Positions 57,198 to 64,000 of a stretch of 64,000 nucleotides of DNA are shown here, one piece after another (positions within the stretch are counted from its first letter, which is position 1; each line of letters opens with the position of its first letter). The translations under genes were made by a program, and so were the position numbers. Below the pieces are notes generated by a model that saw only the letters and a list, made by a program, of their open reading frames with translations, ran no database searches and was not told the origin of the DNA. The DNA is taken from positions 6,011,001 through 6,075,000 of the forward strand of contig NZ_CP019427.1 in NCBI RefSeq assembly GCF_009834545.1, written 5' to 3'. The stretch comes from Pseudomonas sp. S04 (GTDB taxonomy: Bacteria > Pseudomonadota > Gammaproteobacteria > Pseudomonadales > Pseudomonadaceae).

Positions 57198-58570
57198 CAC
57201 GACTGCTGGTTGAATGCACCTATGTGTTCGAACACCCGCAAGCCAACTCGGGTATTCAGCGCGTGGTGCGCAACGTCATTACCGAGCTGCCAAAAAACAA
57301 CCCGGCCGTCGAATGCATTCCCGTGGTGATGCTCAAGGGCGCGCTGTATCAAGTGACCAGCCTGGCGCCACTCAAGGTGCCCAAGCTGGACCTGATGGGC
57401 GTGCGCGTACGGCTGGAGCAGATCGCCAACCGGTTCTGGCTGATGCACCGCACGCTGGAGCGGCGCACGCCGTTTCGCCAATCCCGCTTCGCTCGCCGAG
57501 TGTTGTATGTAGGCTGCCGGCTGGCGACATTTGCCGCGTTGAGCGTGCCGATCCGGCTGCTCAATTACTGCCTCAGGCGCCAGGAGATCCCCACCCGCTG
57601 CCAACCCCTGCAGCATCAGGCGGGTGATCAACTGGTGCTCCTGGACTCTTCCTGGCACGCCGATTTTTTCCCCCTGGCCGAACAACTCAAGCGCGATGGC
57701 GTGGGCATTGTCTCGGTGATCTATGACTTGATCCCGCTGACCCACCCGCAGTTCTGCGACGCCGGGCTGGTCCGGGTGTTCAACGACTGGTTCGACTGGA
57801 TCGCGAAGACCGCCGACGGTTACGTGGCGATTTCCGCGACCATTGCCGATCAGGTACGCGATGAGATGCTGCGCCGCGTCGGGCCCGAGCAAGTGGCGCA
57901 ACGCTGGTTCGACCATTTTCACCTGGGCAGCGAGCTGGACCTGACCGACGACGCGTTGCCGGTGGAGCCGGCCCTCAAGCAGATGTTCAAGAACAAAGAC
58001 CCGGTGTACCTGATGGTCAGCACCATCGAGCCGCGCAAGAACCACGCCTACCTGCTCGATGCGTTCGAGCTGGCCTGGGCCAAAGGTTCGCGCGCGCGGC
58101 TGTGCATTGCCGGGCGCATCGGTTGGAAGTGCGATGCGCTGATCGAGCGGATCCGCCAGCACCCGCAGCTCAACCAACGCCTGTTCATGTTCAATGACCT
58201 CACCGACAAGAGCCTGGAGTACGCCTACTCCAACGCCACCGCGCTGGTCTTCCCGTCCTATGTCGAAGGGTTCGGCCTGCCGCTGGTGGAGGCCATGCAG
58301 CGCGGTTTGCCGGCGATGGGCAGTGACATCCCGGTGTTCCGCGAGATCGGCGGCCCGTTCATGGCGTACTTCGACCTGAATGACCCGCAGACCCTGGTCG
58401 ACCTGATGACACAGATGGAAACCACCGGCACCTTCCCGGCGGAGCGCGACGTCAAGGAGTGGCGCTGGCTGGGCTGGCGCGAGGCCAGTGCACAACTGGT
58501 GGAGCGAGTCCTGCGCCATGTGCGCAAGACCCCGACGACGGTTGAGAGGCAGCATGCAGATTGCTCTTAA
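57194..58570 (+). CDS. wbpX: A-band D-rhamnosyltransferase WbpX
   Basis: A 458-residue GT4-family glycosyltransferase. The C-terminal domain has STIEPRKNHAYLLDAF and SYVEGFGLPLVEAMQRGLP, the nucleotide-sugar binding E-x7-E region. WbpX is thought to polymerise the rhamnan with WbpY. The open frame extends to 57053 but the ATG at 57194 lies in an ATGA overlap with wzt and fits P. aeruginosa WbpX. Overlaps wbpY by 17 bp. Confidence 0.92.
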   Translation: MTRLLVECTYVFEHPQANSGIQRVVRNVITELPKNNPAVECIPVVMLKGALYQVTSLAPLKVPKLDLMGVRVRLEQIANRFWLMHRTLERRTPFRQSRFARRVLYVGCRLATFAALSVPIRLLNYCLRRQEIPTRCQPLQHQAGDQLVLLDSSWHADFFPLAEQLKRDGVGIVSVIYDLIPLTHPQFCDAGLVRVFNDWFDWIAKTADGYVAISATIADQVRDEMLRRVGPEQVAQRWFDHFHLGSELDLTDDALPVEPALKQMFKNKDPVYLMVSTIEPRKNHAYLLDAFELAWAKGSRARLCIAGRIGWKCDALIERIRQHPQLNQRLFMFNDLTDKSLEYAYSNATALVFPSYVEGFGLPLVEAMQRGLPAMGSDIPVFREIGGPFMAYFDLNDPQTLVDLMTQMETTGTFPAERDVKEWRWLGWREASAQLVERVLRHVRKTPTTVERQHADCS

Positions 58571-59684
58571 TGCGCGAATCCTGCAGGCGCCACGCACTGG
58601 CATTGGCCATTACCTGGCGGAACTGGTCAACGCCCTCGGCCAGGAACCGGACATCACGCTGTCGTTGTTCCACGGCTGGGGCTGGAGCTCCCAACTGCCG
58701 AGCGCCGCGATGCCTGGTTACTCACGGCTGAGCCCGGTGCTGCGGCAGATCCCCGGGGCGTATCAGGCACGCCGCTGGCTGGAGCAACGGCGCTTCGATC
58801 AGGGCCGCCCCGGCAACATCCAGCTGTACCACGAACCGAGCCTGTGGCCGCTGGCATTCAAGGGGCCGACGGTCGTCACCCTGCATGACCTGACGCACGT
58901 GCACTACCCCGCCACCCAGCCGGCGGCACGCTTGAAAGAGATCGAGCGACGCCTGGAACAGGGGGTGAAACAGGCCAGCCTGATCCTCACCGATTCCCAG
59001 TTCATTGCCGATGAGGCACAAGCGTATTTTGGCCTCGGCCCGGAACGCTTCGTGGTCGCCCCCCTGGGAGTCGCTCCGCGTTTTCACCCCCGTACCGACT
59101 CGACCTTGCACCCGGTGCTGCAGGCGCATGGGGTGGAGCCGCGCGGCTACTTCCTGTGTGTTGGCACCCTGGAGCCGCGCAAGAACCTCGGGCTGGCCCT
59201 GCGCGCCCATGCCCAACTGCCGGAATCGCTGCGCCAGCGCATGCCCTTGCTGATTGTCGGGATGGCCGGCTGGAAAGCCCAGCAGCTCGACGATGAACTG
59301 CGCAAAGGCCTGGCCAGCGGGCATGTCTGCCTGCTCGGGTACCTGCCCGATGAGGAAGTCGCCCACTTGGTGGCCGGCGCCCGGGCCCTGGTATTTCCAT
59401 CGATCTATGAAGGTTTTGGCCTGCCCGTGCTGGAGGCCATGGCCAGTGGTACCCCGATCATCCTCACCCGACGCTCGGCCATGCCGGAGGTCGCGGGGGC
59501 TGCGGGCAACTATATTGAACCCGAGGACCTGCACGGCTTGCGTGATGCCATGAGCCGGCTGGCCGACGATCAAGTGCATTGGCAGGTAAGCCGAGAAGCC
59601 GGGCTGCAACAGGCGAAGCTTTTTTCCTGGGATCGCTGCGCGACGCTCACCGCGCGCGCCTATCGCCAGGTTTTAGGAGGTTGA
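58554..59684 (+). CDS. wbpY: A-band D-rhamnosyltransferase WbpY
   Basis: A 376-residue GT4-family glycosyltransferase with an N-terminal RTGIGHYLAELVNAL segment, GTLEPRKNLGLALRAH and SIYEGFGLPVLEAMASGTP. In P. aeruginosa WbpY works on the alpha-1,3 linkages of D-rhamnose. GAGAGG precedes the ATG, which lies inside wbpX, so the three transferases are coupled. Confidence 0.92.
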   Translation: MQIALNARILQAPRTGIGHYLAELVNALGQEPDITLSLFHGWGWSSQLPSAAMPGYSRLSPVLRQIPGAYQARRWLEQRRFDQGRPGNIQLYHEPSLWPLAFKGPTVVTLHDLTHVHYPATQPAARLKEIERRLEQGVKQASLILTDSQFIADEAQAYFGLGPERFVVAPLGVAPRFHPRTDSTLHPVLQAHGVEPRGYFLCVGTLEPRKNLGLALRAHAQLPESLRQRMPLLIVGMAGWKAQQLDDELRKGLASGHVCLLGYLPDEEVAHLVAGARALVFPSIYEGFGLPVLEAMASGTPIILTRRSAMPEVAGAAGNYIEPEDLHGLRDAMSRLADDQVHWQVSREAGLQQAKLFSWDRCATLTARAYRQVLGG

Positions 59685-60815
59685 ATGCGCGTCCTACATT
59701 TCTATAAAACCTATCTGTCGGAAACCGTCGGCGGCATCGAGCACGTGATGTTCGAACTCTGTGAAAGTGGCGCCGCCCATGGCATCGAGAGCCAGGTGCT
59801 GACATTGAGCGCCAACCCCGTGCCGGCGGTTATCCCATTTGGCCAGCACCAGGTGCACCGAGCCAAACTCGATGTACAGATCGCCTCCACCGGGTTCTCC
59901 TACAGCGTGCTCAAACAGTTTCGTGAGCTGGCGGCCGAAGCTGACGTGATCAACTATCACTTCCCCTGGCCGTTCATGGATGTAGTGCATTTTCTCAGCG
60001 GCATGAACAAACCGAGCGTGGTGACCTACCACTCGGACATCATCCGCCAGAAGCTCCTGCTCAAACTCTACCAACCGTTGATGACGCGGTTTCTGGCCAG
60101 CGCCGATCGGATTGTCGCAGCCTCGCCGAACTACCTGCATACCAGTGAAGTGCTGAAAAAATTCCCGGACAAGACCCGGGTCATTCCCTATGGCCTGAAC
60201 AAGGCCGCCTACCCCAAATCCGACCCTGAGCGTATGGCCCGTTGGCGGGAACGCCTGGGCGAGCGCTTTTTCCTGTTCGTCGGGGTGATGCGCTACTACA
60301 AAGGGCTGCACATCCTGCTCGAAGCCCTCAAGGGTGTCGATTACCCGGTGGTGATCGTCGGTGCCGGGCCGCTGGAGGCCGAATTGCACGCGCAGGCCGC
60401 CGCACTGGGCCTGCGCAATATCCAGTTCCTCGGTCGTCTCGACGATGAGGACAAGGCCGCCTTGCTGGAGCTGAGCTATGCCATCGTGTTTCCTTCGCAC
60501 CTGCGCTCGGAAGCCTTTGGCATTTCGCTGCTGGAAGGGGCGATGTATGGCAAACCGATGATCTCCAGTGAGATCGGTACCGGTACCAGCTATATCAACA
60601 GTCACGGCGAAACCGGGCTGGTGGTGCCACCGAGCGATCCTCCGGCCTTGCGCCAGGCCATGCGTACCCTGTGGGATAACCCGCAACAGGCCGCCGCCAT
60701 GGGCATCAAGGCCGAGGCTCGTTACCGGCAGTTGTTCAGCGCTGAAGAAATGGGTCGCCAGTGGGCGGCGCTGTACGAGGAAGTGCTGGCCGAGAAGTCA
60801 CTGTCCTATGCCTGA
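59685..60815 (+). CDS. wbpZ: A-band D-rhamnosyltransferase WbpZ
   Basis: A 376-residue GT4-family glycosyltransferase that should add the first D-rhamnose to the lipid-linked primer sugar. SETVGGIEHVMFELCE near the N-terminus is the donor-loop glycine motif, and SEAFGISLLEGAMYGKP the C-terminal nucleotide site. Start ATG immediately follows the wbpY stop with GGAGG ahead. Last gene of the rightward operon; its end overlaps the convergent PNPOx gene by 18 bp. Confidence 0.92.
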   Translation: MRVLHFYKTYLSETVGGIEHVMFELCESGAAHGIESQVLTLSANPVPAVIPFGQHQVHRAKLDVQIASTGFSYSVLKQFRELAAEADVINYHFPWPFMDVVHFLSGMNKPSVVTYHSDIIRQKLLLKLYQPLMTRFLASADRIVAASPNYLHTSEVLKKFPDKTRVIPYGLNKAAYPKSDPERMARWRERLGERFFLFVGVMRYYKGLHILLEALKGVDYPVVIVGAGPLEAELHAQAAALGLRNIQFLGRLDDEDKAALLELSYAIVFPSHLRSEAFGISLLEGAMYGKPMISSEIGTGTSYINSHGETGLVVPPSDPPALRQAMRTLWDNPQQAAAMGIKAEARYRQLFSAEEMGRQWAALYEEVLAEKSLSYA

Positions 60816-61697
60816 ACGGCGCCAGCGTAGAGCCAGCGCCGCCGGACGCCGCACGACCTGCTCCACCTGCAGCGTCCACAGCCTTTCAGCGCCTTGGCAG
60901 GCCGCCACTTGCGGCCCGTCGAGGATGATTTCGCTACGACCACTGAGCTGCAGCACATCACCCGTGGTGAAATCGATGAACAGCAGCCCCGCTCGGGGAT
61001 TGAGCAGCAGGTTGCCCAAGGTATTGAAGTGGCGGTTGCCGGCAAAGTCGGGGATGGTCAGGCGATTGCCCTGCACCTGGACAAAACCGGCCGCACCGCC
61101 ACGATGGGAAACATCCACCGCCCGTGAGTTATCCACATCCACATAGCTGGCGACAAAAAAGGTGTCGGCTCTGCGAATCAGCGCCCGGGCCGCGTCATCC
61201 AGGGCATCCAGGTAGTGCACGATGCGCGCGGATGGGTCGGCCAGCGGCACTGACTCGAACTGGCGGATCTGGATGTACTGCGGGCAATTGCCGAAAGACT
61301 GCTCAACCGCAACACTCAACCCCAACTCGTCGACCGTCAACACCCGGCCATTGAGGCGGTTGCGCCGACGACTGTGCAGTTCGATCCCCAGTAACCCGAT
61401 CGCCGCGCCGGCCCGTACCTGCGCCGGATCATCGAGACTGGGCAGGCTGTCCAGGCGCAACCGCGCAGGTTGCGGTGAATGGGCAAAGCCGGGGGGGCCT
61501 TCGAGAACGCTGGCCCAAGGATTACCTTGGGCGTCGACTGCACCGAACAGCATGAAGGGTAACTGAGCATAGAACTGGCGATGTTGCTCCGGCATCTCGG
61601 TGCGGATCACCTTGCGCCCGAACGCCTCCATGCGTTCAGCAACTCCCACCAGGGATTGCAACTGCCGCTCACCTGCGTGCCAGGGTGAAACGTCCAT
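60798..61697 (-). CDS. Pyridoxamine-phosphate-oxidase-like flavoprotein
   Basis: A 299-residue protein of the PNPOx-related split-barrel family (often annotated as FMN-binding). The C-terminal half has the barrel: FNTLGNLLLNPRAGLLFIDF and SGRSEIILDG. An N-terminal second half-barrel carries FMLFGAVDAQGNPWASVL. The substrate is unknown; such proteins often bind FMN or F420-like cofactors. The start at ATG 61697 has GGGGAG upstream. It probably forms a transcription unit with the GST gene, whose stop lies 31 bp upstream. Confidence 0.82.
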   Translation of the reverse strand: MDVSPWHAGERQLQSLVGVAERMEAFGRKVIRTEMPEQHRQFYAQLPFMLFGAVDAQGNPWASVLEGPPGFAHSPQPARLRLDSLPSLDDPAQVRAGAAIGLLGIELHSRRRNRLNGRVLTVDELGLSVAVEQSFGNCPQYIQIRQFESVPLADPSARIVHYLDALDDAARALIRRADTFFVASYVDVDNSRAVDVSHRGGAAGFVQVQGNRLTIPDFAGNRHFNTLGNLLLNPRAGLLFIDFTTGDVLQLSGRSEIILDGPQVAACQGAERLWTLQVEQVVRRPAALALRWRRSGIGQ

Positions 61698-61728
61698 CAC
61701 ACAACTCCCCTGCGCACTTGGCGCAGTT

Positions 61729-62352
61729 TCAGGCGGTTTGCAGGCCGGCGACAGTGCGGGGCATCGCCACGAAACCCGGCAGCGCTTCGATTCGCGCCAG
61801 CCACGCCTGCACGTTGGCGTACTCGTCCAGGGCAACATTGCCTTCCGGGGCGTGGGCGATGTAGCTGTAGCCGGCAACATCCGCGATGGTCGGCTCGTCA
61901 CCCACCAGATAGCGGGAGGTGGCGAGCTCCTGATCCATCACCTTGAGCAGTACGTGGGCGCGGGCGATCACTTCTTGCGCGTTGTGGGTCGCGCCAAATA
62001 CTGTGATCAGGCGCGCGGCGGCCGGGCCATAGGCGATTGGCCCGGCCGCCACCGACAACCAGCGCTGCACCCGGGCAGCACCCACGGGGTCGGCAGGCAG
62101 CCAACGGCCCTGGCCATATTTTTGCGCCAGATACAGCAAAATGGCGTTGGAATCAGCCAGCACCACGCCTTGATCATCGATCACCGGCACCTGGCCAAAC
62201 GCATTCAACGCGAGGAAATCGGCTTGCTTGTGCTCACCTTTCGCCAGATCGACAAAAATCAGTTCGGTGGGCAAATCCAGTAAAGACAGCATCAGCTCCA
62301 CCCGATGGGCGTGGCCGGAGCGAGGGAAGTTGTAGAGTTTGATGCTGTGCAT
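61729..62352 (-). CDS. Glutathione S-transferase
   Basis: A 207-residue GST. The thioredoxin-fold N-terminal domain begins [16 protein letters not shown], with SGHAHR holding the catalytic serine region, and [14 protein letters not shown] is the glutathione-binding signature. The helical C-terminal domain has [16 protein letters not shown]. It conjugates glutathione or reduces peroxides; the substrate is unknown. It lies upstream of the PNPOx-like gene on the same strand. Confidence 0.9.
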   Translation of the reverse strand: MHSIKLYNFPRSGHAHRVELMLSLLDLPTELIFVDLAKGEHKQADFLALNAFGQVPVIDDQGVVLADSNAILLYLAQKYGQGRWLPADPVGAARVQRWLSVAAGPIAYGPAAARLITVFGATHNAQEVIARAHVLLKVMDQELATSRYLVGDEPTIADVAGYSYIAHAPEGNVALDEYANVQAWLARIEALPGFVAMPRTVAGLQTA

Positions 62353-62484
62353 GGTCGACTCCAGAGGGGGAAATCGCGCCGCTCAGGAGCGAACCGCGCT
62401 GATGGAGTCCATCTTGCGTCAGCTGAAAAAACAACAGAATCACCAGAAAAGGCAATCCACCATTTCACCCACCGCAATAATTCC

Positions 62485-63387
62485 TCAGCCGCGTAATGCC
62501 GGATGCTCGCGCAGCGCCTGCACTGCGTAGTCGACAAAACTGCGCACCCGCGCCGGTGCCTTGCGCCCACCTTGATACACCACGTGGATAGGCAACGGCG
62601 GCAGCTCAAAATCCTCGAGGACAATTTCCAGCTCACCGGCTGCCACCTTGTCCGCCACCTGATAGGACAACACGCGGGTCAACCCCAAGCCTAGGGTTGC
62701 TGCCGTGATGGCCGCCTGATTGGCCGTCACCACCATGCGTGGCTCCAGGCGCACACTCATCGAGGCGCCCGCCGCCATAAAGGGCCAACTGCGCTGCTGC
62801 CCGATGGCAGAGGTGGCAATAATCCGCGCGCGGGCGAGTTCCTCTGGGTGCAGGGGGCGACCAAAACGCCTGAGGTAGTCGGCAGAGCCACACACCACCC
62901 GGCGTACCTCACCGACCGCAATCGCGTACTGGCTGCTGTCCGGCAGCTCGCCAATACGCACCGCAACATCAACGCCCTCCTCGACCAGGCTCACCACCCG
63001 GTCCACCAGCAATGCATTGATGCTGACCTGCGGATACTGCTCAAGAAAGCCCACCACTACCGGCGTGACATACAAATCGCCAAACAGCACCGGCGCGGTA
63101 ATCGTCAATTGCCCCCGGGGGTCGGCATGGCTACCCGCCGCCGACTCTTCGGCGTCCTGAATGTCGGCGAGAATCCGTCGACAGTCTTCCAGGTACCGCT
63201 GCCCCGCTTCTGTCAGTTGCACAGTGCGCGTGGTGCGAATCAGCAACTGCGCACCGATCCGCACTTCCAGCGCCGCCACCGCCCGGGTCACGCTGGCAGC
63301 CGACAGCCCGAGGCGCCGGGCTGCCGCCGCGAAGCCCTGGTCATGGGCCACGGCCATGAACACCTGCATTTCCTGAAAACGGTCCAC
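62485..63387 (-). CDS. LysR-type regulator
   Basis: A 300-residue LysR protein. The HTH spans about 1-60 (GFAAAARRLGLSAASVTRAV), followed by the effector domain to about 290. GTG 63387 is the best start, with GAGGA six bases upstream; the frame continues up to 63450 inside the MFS gene. Its start lies 47 bp inside the end of the MFS gene on the same strand, so the two are probably expressed together. The target genes are not evident; the GST and PNPOx genes follow on the same strand after about 130 bp. Confidence 0.85.
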   Translation of the reverse strand: MDRFQEMQVFMAVAHDQGFAAAARRLGLSAASVTRAVAALEVRIGAQLLIRTTRTVQLTEAGQRYLEDCRRILADIQDAEESAAGSHADPRGQLTITAPVLFGDLYVTPVVVGFLEQYPQVSINALLVDRVVSLVEEGVDVAVRIGELPDSSQYAIAVGEVRRVVCGSADYLRRFGRPLHPEELARARIIATSAIGQQRSWPFMAAGASMSVRLEPRMVVTANQAAITAATLGLGLTRVLSYQVADKVAAGELEIVLEDFELPPLPIHVVYQGGRKAPARVRSFVDYAVQALREHPALRG

Positions 63388-64000
63388 TGCCTGTCCTCGG
63401 GCTGGAGTGCTTGGTTTGCAAGAAAAGCACAGAGGCTGCCAACGCAGCAACCAACGCTCCTACTAGCGGGATGTGCGACAAGCTGCCGAACGCAATGGTG
63501 ATGCTGCCGAGTACTCCACCCAGTGCTGTGCCCAGGTTGAAGGACGCGATATTCAATCCGGCGGCCACGGCGGTTGATTCCGGGATATAGCACTGGGCCT
63601 GTTTCAGCAGACGCAGTGTCAACATGGTCACGATGGAAAAGAAAAAGACCCCCAATGTGCCGACCAAGAGCGTCATCATGAGCGCAGAGCCACTAAACCA
63701 ATAAAGGCCGATCAAGTTTATGGCCAAGCCCGCCAATGCCATCACGGTGCTGCGGTTGGCGTCCATCTTGTCCACAAGATAGCCGCCAAGCAGATTCCCC
63801 ACGATGGAGCACAGGCCAAACAGCAGCATGCCCAGACTCAGCCGCTGCACGTCCACCTCGGTGATTCTCAGCAAGTAGGGAGAGACGAAGGTGAAGAATG
63901 AAAAGGTCGCAATGCTCACGAGTACGCCGATGCCGGCGGTGATGAGCAATTGCGGATGGGTGATGGCCTTGATCCCTTTCCATGCGCTCGCTTGCCTGCT
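63341..64000 (-). CDS. MFS transporter, C-terminal part (5' end outside window)
   Basis: The frame runs to the right edge, so about 219 C-terminal residues are visible. At least five transmembrane helices and SLGMLLFGLCSIVGNLLGGYLVDKMD, an MFS motif A-type loop, identify a DHA1-like (AraJ/YdhP) efflux transporter. The last residues (SSPRTGSGPFSGNAGVHGRGP region) overlap the LysR start by 47 bp. Confidence 0.85.
   Translation of the reverse strand, partial: SRQASAWKGIKAITHPQLLITAGIGVLVSIATFSFFTFVSPYLLRITEVDVQRLSLGMLLFGLCSIVGNLLGGYLVDKMDANRSTVMALAGLAINLIGLYWFSGSALMMTLLVGTLGVFFFSIVTMLTLRLLKQAQCYIPESTAVAAGLNIASFNLGTALGGVLGSITIAFGSLSHIPLVGALVAALAASVLFLQTKHSSPRTGSGPFSGNAGVHGRGP

Overview
The window is chromosomal DNA from a Pseudomonas, most likely the P. 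fluorescens group. The gene families, the high GC content, the REP elements built around gcgagcaagctcgc and two long blocks that match, from memory, P. aeruginosa PAO1 neighbourhoods all point there. The blocks are pycBA / LysR / RpiR / GGDEF-EAL / uvrD (around PA5435-PA5443) and the A-band (common polysaccharide antigen) locus with its modification genes (around PA5447-PA5459). A zinc-starvation block resembles PA5534-PA5541. In PAO1 these genes lie close to oriC, and two perfect ParB (parS-type) palindromes here fit an origin-proximal position.

Layout. 1-5.9 kb: two tandem paralogous DUF6543-like toxin-type proteins, the first cut by the window edge. 6-9.4 kb: a MocR regulator divergent from a PaiB-like flavoprotein and two GNAT acetyltransferases. 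9.4-12.1 kb: a homocysteine S-methyltransferase divergent from an amino-acid ABC binding protein and permease with no ATPase. 12.1-13.9 kb: a hipA-hipB module in toxin-first order with four evenly spaced operators. 13.9-25.5 kb: two-subunit pyruvate carboxylase, its LysR and an RpiR regulator, small unknown proteins, a membrane GGDEF/EAL protein and uvrD. 25.8-31.2 kb: a Tim44-like protein, an SMI1/KNR4 protein, a cation/proton antiporter, a thioesterase, pdxY and DUF3301.

31.2-38.5 kb is a zinc-starvation regulon with two near-identical Zur boxes. Leftward run zigA, DUF1826 and a second COG0523 GTPase; rightward run a secreted small protein, then folE2, a gamma-carbonic anhydrase-like protein, dihydroorotase and an unusual ThrRS-derived protein with no catalytic domain. 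38.5-45.3 kb: DUF3617, cardiolipin synthase, cyclopropane synthase, a large periplasmic repeat protein and a DUF3142 lipoprotein, followed by a heptamer repeat and an inverted REP pair.

45.5-60.8 kb is the A-band O-polysaccharide locus. Rightward, rmd-gmd-wbpW make GDP-D-rhamnose, wzm-wzt export the polymer and wbpX-wbpY-wbpZ assemble it. Leftward from the same intergenic region, two glycosyltransferases, two methyltransferases and an acyltransferase probably modify or cap the chain. The window ends with a PNPOx-like protein, a glutathione S-transferase, a LysR regulator and the end of an MFS transporter. I saw no rRNA, tRNA, CRISPR, insertion sequence or prophage. The most unusual items are the catalytically gutted ThrRS paralogue, the 42-bp phased hip operators, the two parS-like sites and the 12-bp repeat in the MocR linker.
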